64,000 bases of DNA, from positions 1 to 64,000 of the forward strand of contig JAGWFS010000008.1 in the NCBI GenBank assembly GCA_028867785.1, written 5' to 3'. The notes beneath the pieces were generated by a model that worked only from the letters and a program-made list of their open reading frames with translations, searched no databases and was not told where the DNA came from. The stretch is from Nitrososphaerota archaeon. GTDB lineage: Archaea > Thermoproteota > Nitrososphaeria > Nitrososphaerales > Nitrosopumilaceae. This document shows positions 56,615 to 64,000 of the stretch, piece by piece (the stretch's first letter is position 1; each line of letters starts with the position of its first letter). A program made the translations under genes and the position numbers.

Positions 56615-57037
56615 TTAGTTTCTCAATAGTTCGGTATATGTTCTTGTAATGTCGTCTTTTTTGTAAATTGGTACTTTGATTCTGATCTTTATTGCATTAT
56701 TCTGTTGCAAGCTGACCATCTTGTTTACAATCTCACCCTTTCCTATTCTGAGAAATAGGGAGGAATCTTCAAAGTACATGCCGATGTTCTCAAGAACCTC
56801 ATCCAACTGCTTCTGTGAAGTCTTGGAAACCAGAGTCCGTACAAACTCCTCAGCTCTTTTCTTTGCAAGCGTGGTTTTGAAAAACAAGATGGGATTTCCA
56901 TGATGGCCGGAGGTCCTCTCTTGCGAAAACTCTTCTTCTTTTACCTGAAACAATTCTGCGAGGGGATCAAAAATTTTCCTGCTATCTTCTGTGGCATGAA
57001 CTATTACTTCTATGGTTATTTCCATCTGGTTTGCCAT
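56615..57037 (-). CDS. RNA-binding protein of the DUF54 / exosome-associated type
   Basis: 140 residues. ITIEVIVHATEDSRKIFDPL then TSGHHGNPILFFKTTLAKKR and DSSLFLRIGKGEIVNKMVSL match the archaeal COG1325-type family (x-x-H-A-T-E-D-x-x-K-V ... G-H-x-G-N-P-I), annotated as an exosome-linked or 5S-RNA-binding-like fold. Conserved H-G-N-P motif intact. Lies between S3Ae and the accessory block; 29 bases downstream of S3Ae on the same strand, so likely co-transcribed with it. Confidence 0.8.
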   Translation of the reverse strand: MANQMEITIEVIVHATEDSRKIFDPLAELFQVKEEEFSQERTSGHHGNPILFFKTTLAKKRAEEFVRTLVSKTSQKQLDEVLENIGMYFEDSSLFLRIGKGEIVNKMVSLQQNNAIKIRIKVPIYKKDDITRTYTELLRN

Positions 57038-57066
57038 AGAATTGAATATGCTGTATGACGATTAAA

Positions 57067-57684
57067 CTATTTGGCTTGCAACAGAACAGTTTCGGCTTCT
57101 GCCGTTCTGATTAGTTTTGCCTTTTCGATTCCTATGTGTCTTACGTGAATTATTTTTTTGACTGCAGCCATTATGTCGGAGTTTATCTTGCCAAATGCTG
57201 TGGCCTGGATAAATTGATCAATTGTCATCTCGGGTACTGTCCTTGTCATTACGTTCTTTGCAATCAATCTCAGTGCGTGCTTTCTTGACGTATTGAGTTT
57301 TTTCTGTGTTAGTGCAATGATCTTGATCCTGAAAAGATAGCCATCTTTAGTTCTCACGTCTCCGATGAAATTAATCAAAGAAGAGCCGCGTCTTACAAGG
57401 CTTCTGAGAAACTCTTTGGCATATTCGTATCGCTTAAAGATTGAAGTCGCCGTCTCGCCGTCAACCTTGCTTATCTGGAAATATAGTTTGAATTGATGTT
57501 GGGAAGGATCGCCTTTTACGATATCAAATAAGGTGACTTCTACTACTCTGCCAATAGCACTTTCGTCATCAGTTATTGGTATGTATGCAATAGGCACGCT
57601 ATTGAATGCTGCAGGAGCAAGAACGGTAACCCATTTTTTCTCTCTCCACTTGTCTTTGACCCTTGCGGTCTTTTGGCGAGCCAA
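57067..57684 (-). CDS. rps3ae: Ribosomal protein eS1 (S3Ae)
   Basis: 205 residues, archaeal/eukaryotic small-subunit protein. Begins MARQKTARVKDKWREKKWVT, a basic rRNA-binding start, and continues ISKVDGETATSIFKRYEYAK, DVRTKDGYLFRIKIIALTQK, and MTIDQFIQATAFGKINSDIM (characteristic C-terminal block). Box A ACTTATATTTT lies about 20-30 bases upstream of the ATG. Divergent from the cupredoxin gene at 57980. Confidence 0.94.
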   Translation of the reverse strand: MARQKTARVKDKWREKKWVTVLAPAAFNSVPIAYIPITDDESAIGRVVEVTLFDIVKGDPSQHQFKLYFQISKVDGETATSIFKRYEYAKEFLRSLVRRGSSLINFIGDVRTKDGYLFRIKIIALTQKKLNTSRKHALRLIAKNVMTRTVPEMTIDQFIQATAFGKINSDIMAAVKKIIHVRHIGIEKAKLIRTAEAETVLLQAK

Positions 57685-57979
57685 CTAAAACCAACCTTTG
57701 AAGCCAAAATATAAGTTATGTCAATGTAATTGGGCCCTAAAACTCAACTACACCAAACACTTTCATCTTTAATTTTCTACCTTGGCACAATCCAAACACT
57801 ATTTTAGACCCCTTTTTACTTTCTGCGAAAAGTGGACCGTATTGGCAGAATACAAAACCCGCTCTCGACAAACATTGGCGTAGTCTAGGTTCACTGCGGG
57901 AATTACTCAAAAACATATCATTTTGTTCTGATGAAAATCTGCGCCGGTTTTTTATATTAACATGTACGATCTTTATCAA

Positions 57980-58597
57980 ATGAAATTTAGGTGGTGGTAT
58001 GTTTCAATGGGTGTTACTGCGGCACTCGTGCTTGGAGGCATGATGTATCTTGGCAACACGCTGTGTGTTCCAGTAGAACAGATGTCTTGTACCTCGTTTC
58101 TACCACTTGAGGGACAGATGGTAAAAGCCGCATCCACTGACAACAGTAATGTTATAGTTCCAACACCTGTTCCGTCAACCACCAAAACAAGCACAGTTCC
58201 TGCGGGAACTGGGGGAACCGTACCTCCAAACGGAAACAAGATGGAATATGCACTCTCATTTCAAATATCATCCGATTTCTCAAAATATGGGTTCAATTCC
58301 ACAATCGGATCTCCTGGCGCAAATCCTGACATCACTGTGCACTCGGGTGATACGGTGACTGTACACCTGAGCAACCCGTCCAAATCGTTTCATGCTTTTG
58401 GCATAGTAATAGACCCGCAGAACCCAAGCTCGGTTCTTTGGAACTCGGCCTTCAAGACCCCTGATAACCCGATGAAGCCCGGCGAGTCAGGCAAGGTGAC
58501 ATTCGTTGCTGGAACTCCCGGACTATACCATTACATCTGTACAGTTCCCGGACATGCAGAACTTGGGATGGATGGAAACTTTATCGTAGAAAAGTAG
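57980..58597 (+). CDS. Blue copper (cupredoxin) protein
   Basis: 205 residues from ATG 57980. An ATG at 57962 would lie only a few bases from the box A TTTTTTATATTAA (57947-57959), so the nearer start, giving a leaderless message, is preferred. A signal anchor (MGVTAALVLGGMMYLGNTLC) is followed by a Thr/Pro/Ser linker and a C-terminal cupredoxin: PSKSFHAFGIVIDP (first His ligand) and YHYICTVPGHAELGM (Cys, His, Met). A type 1 copper site is thus complete. Ammonia-oxidising archaea use such plastocyanin-like carriers instead of cytochrome c to move electrons from ammonia oxidation. Membrane-bound, facing outward. Confidence 0.9.
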   Translation: MKFRWWYVSMGVTAALVLGGMMYLGNTLCVPVEQMSCTSFLPLEGQMVKAASTDNSNVIVPTPVPSTTKTSTVPAGTGGTVPPNGNKMEYALSFQISSDFSKYGFNSTIGSPGANPDITVHSGDTVTVHLSNPSKSFHAFGIVIDPQNPSSVLWNSAFKTPDNPMKPGESGKVTFVAGTPGLYHYICTVPGHAELGMDGNFIVEK

Positions 58598-58630
58598 TCC
58601 TCCATAACTAAACTGTAGTTGTATGACCTT

Positions 58631-59893
58631 TTAGATCGTGTTTGATCCGATATATTTCTGCAGAGCATGCGGTATGGACACATGCCCGTCTTTTGTTTGA
58701 AAGTTTTCTAATATTGCAACCATTGTTCTTGTAGTTGCGACAAGAGTGCTGTTTAACGTATGCAAGTATTGTGGCTGCTCGTCAGTTCTATCGCGGAATC
58801 TTATCTTAAGTCTCCTTGCCTGGAACTCGAGACAATTAGAACATGAAGTGATCTCTCTGTAGCTATTCTGTCCTGCCATCCATGCCTCCAAATCATATGT
58901 CTTTGCAGAAATCTTTCCAGTATCTCCGCTTGAAAGCAGCATGATTCTGTACGGTATCCCAATTTTTTGATAAAACTCCTCGACTAGGGACAGCATTCTC
59001 TCATGTTCATTCCAAGATTCTTCAGGCCTTGAAAATACGAATTGCTCCACCTTGTCGAATTGATGCACTCGAAATATTCCCTTCTGGTCCCTACCGTGGG
59101 CACCAGCTTCTTTTCTAAAACATGAGCTAACCCCTGCATATCTCAGGGGCAGGCTCTTTCCTTCAATTATTTCGTCGCAGTACATGGAGGCAATTGCATG
59201 CTCGGATGTTCCGATTAGGTACAGATCTTCGCCCTCAACTTTGTAAATGACATCCTCAAAATCTTGTGCTATTATTGCCCCTTCCATTGAATTTCGATTT
59301 ATCATGTATGGGGTTTGAATAGGCGTATAGTTTTTTTCAGACAAAAAGTCTAACGCAAATTGAATTAACGCTTGGTTTAGCCTGACAAGCTGATTTTTCA
59401 GATAATAGAATCTTGCACCAGACACTTTTGCGGCCCGCTCCAAGTCCACTAGACCCAGATTCTGTGTCAAGTCTATGTGATCCAGTATTTTGAAATCAAA
59501 CGTGGGTTTGTTTCCCCATTTTTTTATTTCCTTGTTCGCAGTTTCATCTTTTCCTATGGGGACAGATTCATGGATCAAGTTAGGCAGAGTCAGAGAAAGT
59601 TTTTTGTAAGCATCTTCTGCCTTTTCCTGGGACTCTTCCAGCCTCTGTAGTTCCTGTGAGACTGACTGCATTTGTCCTATGAGTCCAGACGTGTCTTCGT
59701 TTGATTTCTTTTTTCTTGCAATCTCGACTGATATCTGATTCTTTGTCTTTCTAAGCTCATCTGTTTTTATTATCAGTTCTCTTCTTTCCTTGTCTAATTT
59801 TATGAAATCATCCATTGAAAAATCAAGGGCTCTTGCTTTGAGCATCTCTCTTATTTTTTCTGGATTGTCTCGAATGAGTTTTGGGTCAAGCAT
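58631..59893 (-). CDS. serS: Seryl-tRNA synthetase
   Basis: 420 residues. N-terminal coiled-coil arm (LRKTKNQISVEIARKKKSNE and the following helix) that grips the long variable arm of tRNA-Ser. Class II core: motif 2 RYAGVSSCFRKEAGAHGRDQ with GIFRVHQFDKVEQFVF, and motif 3 near the C-terminus LNSTLVATTRTMVAILENFQ. It is the common, not the methanogenic, SerRS type. Last gene of the S15-RecJ-Pcc1-SerS run, sharing one base with pcc1. Confidence 0.95.
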   Translation of the reverse strand: MLDPKLIRDNPEKIREMLKARALDFSMDDFIKLDKERRELIIKTDELRKTKNQISVEIARKKKSNEDTSGLIGQMQSVSQELQRLEESQEKAEDAYKKLSLTLPNLIHESVPIGKDETANKEIKKWGNKPTFDFKILDHIDLTQNLGLVDLERAAKVSGARFYYLKNQLVRLNQALIQFALDFLSEKNYTPIQTPYMINRNSMEGAIIAQDFEDVIYKVEGEDLYLIGTSEHAIASMYCDEIIEGKSLPLRYAGVSSCFRKEAGAHGRDQKGIFRVHQFDKVEQFVFSRPEESWNEHERMLSLVEEFYQKIGIPYRIMLLSSGDTGKISAKTYDLEAWMAGQNSYREITSCSNCLEFQARRLKIRFRDRTDEQPQYLHTLNSTLVATTRTMVAILENFQTKDGHVSIPHALQKYIGSNTI

Positions 59894-60135
59894 TAGTCAG
59901 TCACTTTGAGAATAACCTGCGTCTGTTCAAGAACTTCATCAATAGTAGAGATTAGCGTTCGTATATTTCCTTTGCCTTCAAATGTGAAAACTAGCGACTC
60001 GCCGCTTTTTTTGATTTCAAAGGAGAGGTCTTTTGGAAAGTCTACGTTGTCAGGTTCTAAAGCTTTGCAGATGGCCTCGGCTTTTTTTTCTGATATGCTA
60101 TTTAGAAACACTTGCACTTTGCATTCTAGAGACAT
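59893..60135 (-). CDS. pcc1: KEOPS complex subunit Pcc1
   Basis: 80 residues. KAEAICKALEPDNVDFPKDL followed by VFTFEGKGNIRTLISTIDEV is the Pcc1/CTAG pattern (A-x-x-x-x-x-A-L-x-P-E/D-N ... I-x-x-x-D-x-x-x-S/R-L-R-x-x-x-D). In the KEOPS complex Pcc1 is the dimerisation subunit that helps bind tRNA during threonylcarbamoyl-adenosine synthesis. The start overlaps the RecJ-like gene by 38 bases. Kae1 and Bud32 are not in the window. Confidence 0.85.
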   Translation of the reverse strand: MSLECKVQVFLNSISEKKAEAICKALEPDNVDFPKDLSFEIKKSGESLVFTFEGKGNIRTLISTIDEVLEQTQVILKVTD

Positions 60136-61516
60136 TTTCTTCTAGATAGTCAAGAAACTCGTCTAATTTATCCTTGGTAATTCTAGCGCCTGCAGCAGCG
60201 TCATGTCCGCCTCCAACTCCTGACACTTTGGAGGCGCATTCTCTCATGAGCAGCCCCAAGTTCACATCTGATTTGCATCCTGTTGACTTTCGCGAAGAGA
60301 ACTTGATGGTGCCCTCCTCGCCGTTTGTTCTAAGTATTATTATCTTTCCCGTGTTTTTCTGCGAGCCACCAAGAAGTGAGGACACTGCACCTGTCATGTT
60401 CTCAGGCACTAACCCTTCGCCATTTACCAGGATGTATGGGCCATTGTCTGTTGTTCTCCATCTCTCGCTTGAGAGCGTATTCATGTATGTTCTCAAAAAC
60501 GTTCTGTATTCTACCAAGATATTTTCTCCCTCTTGCAACATCCTGGTTCTGTCTCCCATGCAAATGGCAACACCTACTCCAGCCCTGCGTATTCTTCCAC
60601 ACGAGTTTAACATTGTGGAAAACTCCCGTCCATCACGCAGGAAGCTTCGTTTGTCCTCTCCTACCAATGTATAGGTATATCCTACAAGATCGTCTATAAC
60701 GTCACTGGCATTTTTGTTTGGAATGAACTTGGAAATGGTCTGCAAGAGCGTTCTTTTTTCATCTTCGTCAAGCTCAGCTGGCACTCTCCACCTGCCGCCA
60801 TTCTTTAGCTTTATTCCAGATGAATTCAACAATGAAAGGCAGGCATCGCGGTTCCATGTGAGACCCTCTATGAAAGGCTGTGAGGTAAAGGCAAGCGCGT
60901 CGGGAAGTGGTCTTGTCTCTCTTCCTACAAGAAGTATGTCAAGGTCAATCTCTAACTGACGATTCTTTTTTGCCGTAGTGGCAATTTCCACATTCACTCC
61001 AGTAAATGATTTCTTTTCGCCTCTGTCTTGTCTATCGCCCAATGCGGCTACAACTGCAATCCATGCCAAGTCTGTGTTTTCAATGTGTAGTGCATTTGAC
61101 ACTAGATATGCCATGCCACCAGCTGATACATCCAGTCCTCCATCGAGACCATATTTCCAGGCATTGATGACCCTGTCATTGTCAAATTCTTCCTGTGGAA
61201 TCTGGTGATGATCTACAACTACCCAGTTATCATCTAATGCGTTGTCCAAGTCTTTTGCAAATCCTCCTCCAAGATCAGTTATGATGTGAAATTGTCTGGA
61301 ATCATTTTTGAGCCTGTCAATCAGGTTTTTGCCAAACTCATTTACAGTTTTGACAGTACATTTAGCCCCTGATCTGATGAGTGCTTTTGTAACTATGCTC
61401 CCAGCTGTAATCCCGTCGCAGTCTAGATGAGTTATTACTGAGATATTTTTACCGGACTTGATGCAGTCAGAAACTTTATCGTGAAAATAGGATAATGCTT
61501 GGTCACGATTGCCCAT
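60098..61516 (-). CDS. DHH-family exonuclease (archaeal RecJ-like)
   Basis: 472 residues. NISVITHLDCDGITAGSIVT (first metal motif, D-x-D), HIITDLGGGFAKDLDNALDD, WVVVDHHQIPQEEFDN (DHH), and the DHHA1 end VGGGHDAAAGARITKDKLDE (G-G-G-H-x-x-A-A-G). Related to archaeal RecJ/GAN proteins, which bind the replisome helicase (GINS/Cdc45-like) or digest single strands. In this order (S15, RecJ, Pcc1) it is a conserved archaeal neighbourhood. Overlaps both neighbours. Confidence 0.9.
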   Translation of the reverse strand: MGNRDQALSYFHDKVSDCIKSGKNISVITHLDCDGITAGSIVTKALIRSGAKCTVKTVNEFGKNLIDRLKNDSRQFHIITDLGGGFAKDLDNALDDNWVVVDHHQIPQEEFDNDRVINAWKYGLDGGLDVSAGGMAYLVSNALHIENTDLAWIAVVAALGDRQDRGEKKSFTGVNVEIATTAKKNRQLEIDLDILLVGRETRPLPDALAFTSQPFIEGLTWNRDACLSLLNSSGIKLKNGGRWRVPAELDEDEKRTLLQTISKFIPNKNASDVIDDLVGYTYTLVGEDKRSFLRDGREFSTMLNSCGRIRRAGVGVAICMGDRTRMLQEGENILVEYRTFLRTYMNTLSSERWRTTDNGPYILVNGEGLVPENMTGAVSSLLGGSQKNTGKIIILRTNGEEGTIKFSSRKSTGCKSDVNLGLLMRECASKVSGVGGGHDAAAGARITKDKLDEFLDYLEENVSRMQSASVSK

Positions 61517-61965
61517 TACTCAAGTTGAGCAATGACTGCCTTATATTTCCAAGTTTTAGGAATGCGCCCAATCTGTTTGTAGTATGATGACAGTCTGTGG
61601 ACTTTGGCCTCTAGCAACTCAAGCGATCTAACGTTTCTTTTGTCAGATTTGTTAGCCCTCAGATGTTTTTGCAGGCCTAGAGCCTTTGTAACAAGATTGT
61701 TAAGGTCTTCTGGCATCTCTGGGTTTATTCCCTTCTGTACCAAAATCTGCACCATTGACTTTTTGACAATCTGTTTGGTGAGTGGGATTGCATACTGATC
61801 TCGCAACTTTACTCCTATCTCGCTTGGCCTGAGTCCCTCTTTTGCATATTTTACAACGAGTTCCTCTATCTCGTCTGGACTTTGCTTTACCCAAGTTGGT
61901 GCACTGGGTGTAACAGGTCTTATAGAATGAGATTTTCCATGTCTGTGTGAATGGAGTCGGCCCAC
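61516..61965 (-). CDS. rps15: Ribosomal protein uS15
   Basis: 149 residues from the GTG at 61965, giving MGRLHSHRHGKSHSIRPVTP, the normal archaeal S15 start. An ATG at 62043 would add 26 unrelated residues. The core motif LRDQYAIPLTKQIVKKSMVQ is followed by LQKHLRANKSDKRNVRSLEL and RLSSYYKQIGRIPKTWKYKA, the 16S rRNA-binding helices. Shares one base with the RecJ gene. First gene of the operon. Confidence 0.94.
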   Translation of the reverse strand: MGRLHSHRHGKSHSIRPVTPSAPTWVKQSPDEIEELVVKYAKEGLRPSEIGVKLRDQYAIPLTKQIVKKSMVQILVQKGINPEMPEDLNNLVTKALGLQKHLRANKSDKRNVRSLELLEAKVHRLSSYYKQIGRIPKTWKYKAVIAQLE

Positions 61966-62071
61966 GAAGCGCTTCTTTTTCAAGCAAACATAAATGTTAC
62001 TTGCAGATCGGGAATCTTGATTTGCATAAGAGTTAAATACCAACTAGAGACATTTTGAGATAGGTGCTAAA

Positions 62072-62383
62072 ATGAACAAACCAATAATTATTGGAGCCGC
62101 ATTACTTGGTCTCTTCGTGGCATCATCGTTTGCTCCATTTGCTGCGGCACAGTACGCAGGTGTGGGCGGCGGCGGTACGATCACATTAGAAGAGCAATTA
62201 AAGCTAGCACGTTCAAGAATTGCCGATGTACAGGCAAATCCACACGCTGGTTCTGGTACACCATATCTTGACGCCAACGGTGTCATTGGTGCAACAATCA
62301 TTTCTGGCGCGATCTTTGGCGGAATCTTCATTGCTTTCGTCGTAAGAGCAAAACAAGTGGAAAAAGCAAGAAAACAACGCTAG
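62072..62383 (+). CDS. Small membrane protein, possible AmoY-type AMO subunit
   Basis: 103 residues. N-terminal hydrophobic signal/helix (IIIGAALLGLFVASSFAPFA, then AAQY), a Gly-rich stretch GVGGGGTITLEEQLKLARSR, a loop, and a second helix GVIGATIISGAIFGGIFIAF before a basic tail (RAKQVEKARKQR). Two membrane segments with the loop outside. Copied next to another small membrane protein and strongly conserved in style with ammonia-oxidising archaea. Recent work named AmoX, AmoY and AmoZ as extra ammonia monooxygenase subunits, the last two being adjacent small membrane proteins; identity here is a hypothesis from size, topology and pairing. Confidence 0.5.
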   Translation: MNKPIIIGAALLGLFVASSFAPFAAAQYAGVGGGGTITLEEQLKLARSRIADVQANPHAGSGTPYLDANGVIGATIISGAIFGGIFIAFVVRAKQVEKARKQR

Positions 62384-62450
62384 ATCTTCTCCTTTTCTTA
62401 TTTTATTATTCAGTACTTGGATCCCACTTTGACCAAATCTCACAGAAATG

Positions 62451-62458
62451 TATATATC
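62451..62458 (+). promoter_or_regulatory. Box A of the second small membrane gene
   Basis: TATATATC, about 22-29 bases before the ATG at 62480, predicting a leaderless message of its own, separate from the 62072 gene. Confidence 0.5.
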
Positions 62459-62479
62459 GTACGTAAATTGTTCTGAATA

Positions 62480-62752
62480 ATGATGAGCGCGATATTTGCT
62501 ATGCTCGTAGGCGTACTGTCAAATTTTGCAGGTCAAATAGGTCCAAACTATGACCCGTTATTCTACGACGTCATGACCTACATATTTGCAACCATCATGT
62601 TCGCAGTATTCCTGCTTGGCGTCATTGCTTTCTGGATCCGAGCACACGGCTTGGGTCAAAGCGCTGTACGGGAAAGATGGGTATCTGAACTCGATAAGCA
62701 CTTTGAAAGAGAAGGCATTGGTCTGATACCAGACAACGGAAAATACTGGTAA
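62480..62752 (+). CDS. Small membrane protein, possible AmoZ-type AMO subunit
   Basis: 90 residues. First helix SAIFAMLVGVLSNFAGQIGP is moderately hydrophobic, then an extracellular NYDPLFYDVMTY segment, then the strong helix IFATIMFAVFLLGVIAFWIR and a 40-residue charged tail AHGLGQSAVRERWVSELDKH. Intact frame with its own promoter. Pairing with the preceding small membrane protein suggests both belong to one complex; the AMO candidate role is a hypothesis. Other respiratory small subunits are possible. Confidence 0.5.
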   Translation: MMSAIFAMLVGVLSNFAGQIGPNYDPLFYDVMTYIFATIMFAVFLLGVIAFWIRAHGLGQSAVRERWVSELDKHFEREGIGLIPDNGKYW

Positions 62753-62839
62753 GACTCCATCCTTTTTCCTTCTTTTTACTTAAACACTACAGTTATTGTA
62801 AAGAATTGACGTTTTACCTGTATTTTAGCTGTATATCTA

Positions 62840-63355
62840 CTAGTTAGGAGGCGTGAAACTTGGTGCGCCTTCGCTGTTTTTTGATACGAATTCAGCTCTG
62901 TAATGAGCCCCGTCCTGCAAAAGCGTGTGTATGAAGGTTGGTGATTCCATGCCGTTGACATAGATCTTTGATTTTGCATCGTCCATACTATGCAAGTCAA
63001 AACCCGCTATCCACAGGAACTGCCCTACCTCGAACGGGTACTCTTTTGTCCATCCGGCATGAATGACTCCGTCATTTGTTAACGTATACAGCGACCGTTG
63101 ACAGTCTTTTGTAATGCCAACATTGGCAGGTATGTCTTGTTTTACTCCGTCTACATAAACTTCCAAAGTGGCAGATAACTGATACTTTATGTCGCGCCCG
63201 TTTAAGCACTGGTAGAGAGGATCGTCTGCCTTTACTATCTTCTGTATGACTACGGTATTGAGCAATGCCACTCCTATTCCTATCGCGGCAGTAATTATGA
63301 GGTATCTGATGGTCTTTTTTCGTTTGGAGGGATCTCCCATCCCAGGCCAGATCAT
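62840..63355 (-). CDS. Membrane-anchored extracellular protein
   Basis: 171 residues from ATG 63355 (MIWPGMGDPSKRKKTIRYLI). The frame opens at 63400, but a box A TATATATA (63380-63387) is inside that extension, so the leaderless start is better. One hydrophobic helix (TIRYLIITAAIGIGVALLNT), then an outside domain with YQLSATLEVYVDGVKQDIPA, VGITKDCQRSLYTLTNDGVI and the HAGWTKEYPFEVGQFLWIAG pattern of a family widespread in this phylum (D/G-x-I-H-x-E ... F-x-L-G-x-F-F-x-x-W). Two cysteines. Function unknown. Confidence 0.65.
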   Translation of the reverse strand: MIWPGMGDPSKRKKTIRYLIITAAIGIGVALLNTVVIQKIVKADDPLYQCLNGRDIKYQLSATLEVYVDGVKQDIPANVGITKDCQRSLYTLTNDGVIHAGWTKEYPFEVGQFLWIAGFDLHSMDDAKSKIYVNGMESPTFIHTLLQDGAHYRAEFVSKNSEGAPSFTPPN

Positions 63356-63433
63356 AGTCTTGCTTGGACTGCTCGAGTTATATATATTGACATAGCACAC
63401 GCTAGGGATTTGTTTGAAAATAGTAAAAGAAAT

Positions 63434-63775
63434 TTAGAGTGAAGACTCGCCGCGTTTTTTAGTTCCTACGTCAATGGCGTCATCCACACTGTAGATGAAT
63501 ATTTTGCCTTCTCCTATCATGCCAGTACTTGCGTGAGACGTAATAGCATCAACGACTTTGTCCACCATGTTATCGTGCACCACAACATAGATGTTCACAT
63601 TCACGTTATAGACAGATTGAAATCGTCCGCCTCTTCCGGATGCAACCATCTCTCTTGGTCTCTTTCCTCTGCCCTTTGCTGTGAAATACGTAAAGCCACC
63701 GATGTCTAATTGCGTTAATGCGCTAAAGACTGGGTCCAATTTGTCTTCTGGAATTACAGCTTCTATTTTTTTCAT
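63434..63775 (-). CDS. glnK: P-II nitrogen regulatory protein
   Basis: 113 residues. MKKIEAVIPEDKLDPVFSAL (P-II start), the T-loop region TAKGRGKRPREMVASGRGGR, the core strand NVNIYVVVHDNMVDKVVDAI and GMIGEGKIFIYSVDDAIDVG (K/R-x-G-x-I-F-V-x-x-x-x-x-A), the ATP-binding B-loop being STGMIGEGK. The uridylylated Tyr51 of bacterial GlnB is not present at the usual T-loop position. It senses ATP/ADP and 2-oxoglutarate; the targets here are unknown, and no amtB gene is adjacent. Ammonia-oxidising archaea commonly have several copies. Confidence 0.92.
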   Translation of the reverse strand: MKKIEAVIPEDKLDPVFSALTQLDIGGFTYFTAKGRGKRPREMVASGRGGRFQSVYNVNVNIYVVVHDNMVDKVVDAITSHASTGMIGEGKIFIYSVDDAIDVGTKKRGESSL

Positions 63776-63912
63776 GGCTTGGATTCAGTGCAACTATGGG
63801 GCGGTTTTATTAAAATTATTGCTTAGAAGTATATTGAAGAAGGAATAATATCATAGAAACGTGATTTTGGGATAAAATACCTTTTATAGATCAAAAACCG
63901 CTTTTTCAAAGA

Positions 63913-64000
63913 ATGACCGAATCTAAAACAAAAAAGGTTCGAATCGTGGAAAAAGTCCAGGAGAAGTTAAAGCAAGGAATCGATAATTACCGAGCAGCAA
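63913..64000 (+). CDS. Start of an unidentified gene, runs off the window
   Basis: 29 codons: MTESKTKKVRIVEKVQEKLK then QGIDNYRAA. Highly basic helix. A box A CTTTTATAG (63881-63889) is 24-32 bases upstream, so the message is leaderless or nearly so. Too little to identify. Confidence 0.6.
   Translation, partial: MTESKTKKVRIVEKVQEKLKQGIDNYRAA

Noticed and set aside
57737-57979. 80-codon minus-strand frame upstream of the cupredoxin
   Set aside because: It would cover the cupredoxin promoter and start; composition is not convincing.
1-64000. CRISPR array, insertion sequence or integrase
   Set aside because: No regularly spaced repeat array and no transposase or integrase frame was found in the window.

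Overview
The window is a chromosomal piece of an ammonia-oxidising archaeon of the Nitrososphaerota (Thaumarchaeota), probably near Nitrosotalea/Nitrosopumilus. The evidence is archaeal information-processing genes (TBP, RfcL, ABCE1, Trm5, S3Ae, S15, Pcc1), an 11-subunit complex I without NuoE/F/G, a three-gene acyl-CoA carboxylase as used in the 3-hydroxypropionate/4-hydroxybutyrate cycle, archaeal lipid genes, a blue copper protein, many leaderless genes behind TTTATA-type boxes, and an unlinked 5S rRNA gene. The genus is a guess.

Region 1-10.7 kb is accessory and eroded. It holds the end of an actin-like (ParM/Alp-type) gene, an AbrB-type regulator with tandem operator-like repeats, a duplicated zinc-finger gene with a frameshift, ribbon-helix-helix and winged-helix regulators, and a series of secreted, Cys- and Asn/Ser/Thr-rich proteins. 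Two secreted genes share a duplicated promoter plus signal-peptide cassette preceded by 10-bp iterons (3 copies at 2461, 4 copies at 5300). Several reading frames are broken by frameshifts or in-frame stops (about 880-1101, 1690, 5640, 7187, 8118, 9627, 9850). At 10165 lies a short protein resembling the extracellular domain of archaeal AmoB but lacking most copper-site histidines.

Region 11-47 kb is compact core genome: inositol-phosphatase family enzyme, RfcL, carboxylase operon, peroxiredoxin, nuoABCDHIJKMLN, prenyl synthase, tRNA-Glu with a 16-nt T-loop intron, a haem-oxygenase-like diiron protein, a CAT-anticodon tRNA, TBP, pyrE, an M50 protease, RimI, Trm5, ABCE1, 5S rRNA, a non-oxidative pentose phosphate operon (transketolase N half fused to ribulose-phosphate epimerase, transketolase C half, transaldolase), an ASCH protein, a MoxR/VWA pair and geranylgeranyl reductase.

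Region 47.5-56.5 kb is a second accessory block of cell-surface proteins, three with PEF(G)-type C-terminal sorting signals (one broken). They surround a small winged-helix regulator, with shared promoter elements and TTCGA palindromes that suggest a local regulon. Region 56.6-64 kb returns to core genes: an S15-RecJ/DHH-Pcc1-SerS operon, S3Ae, a cupredoxin, two small membrane proteins that may be the accessory ammonia monooxygenase subunits AmoY/AmoZ, and a P-II signalling protein.

All functional names come from reading motifs in the translated sequence; no database search was run.
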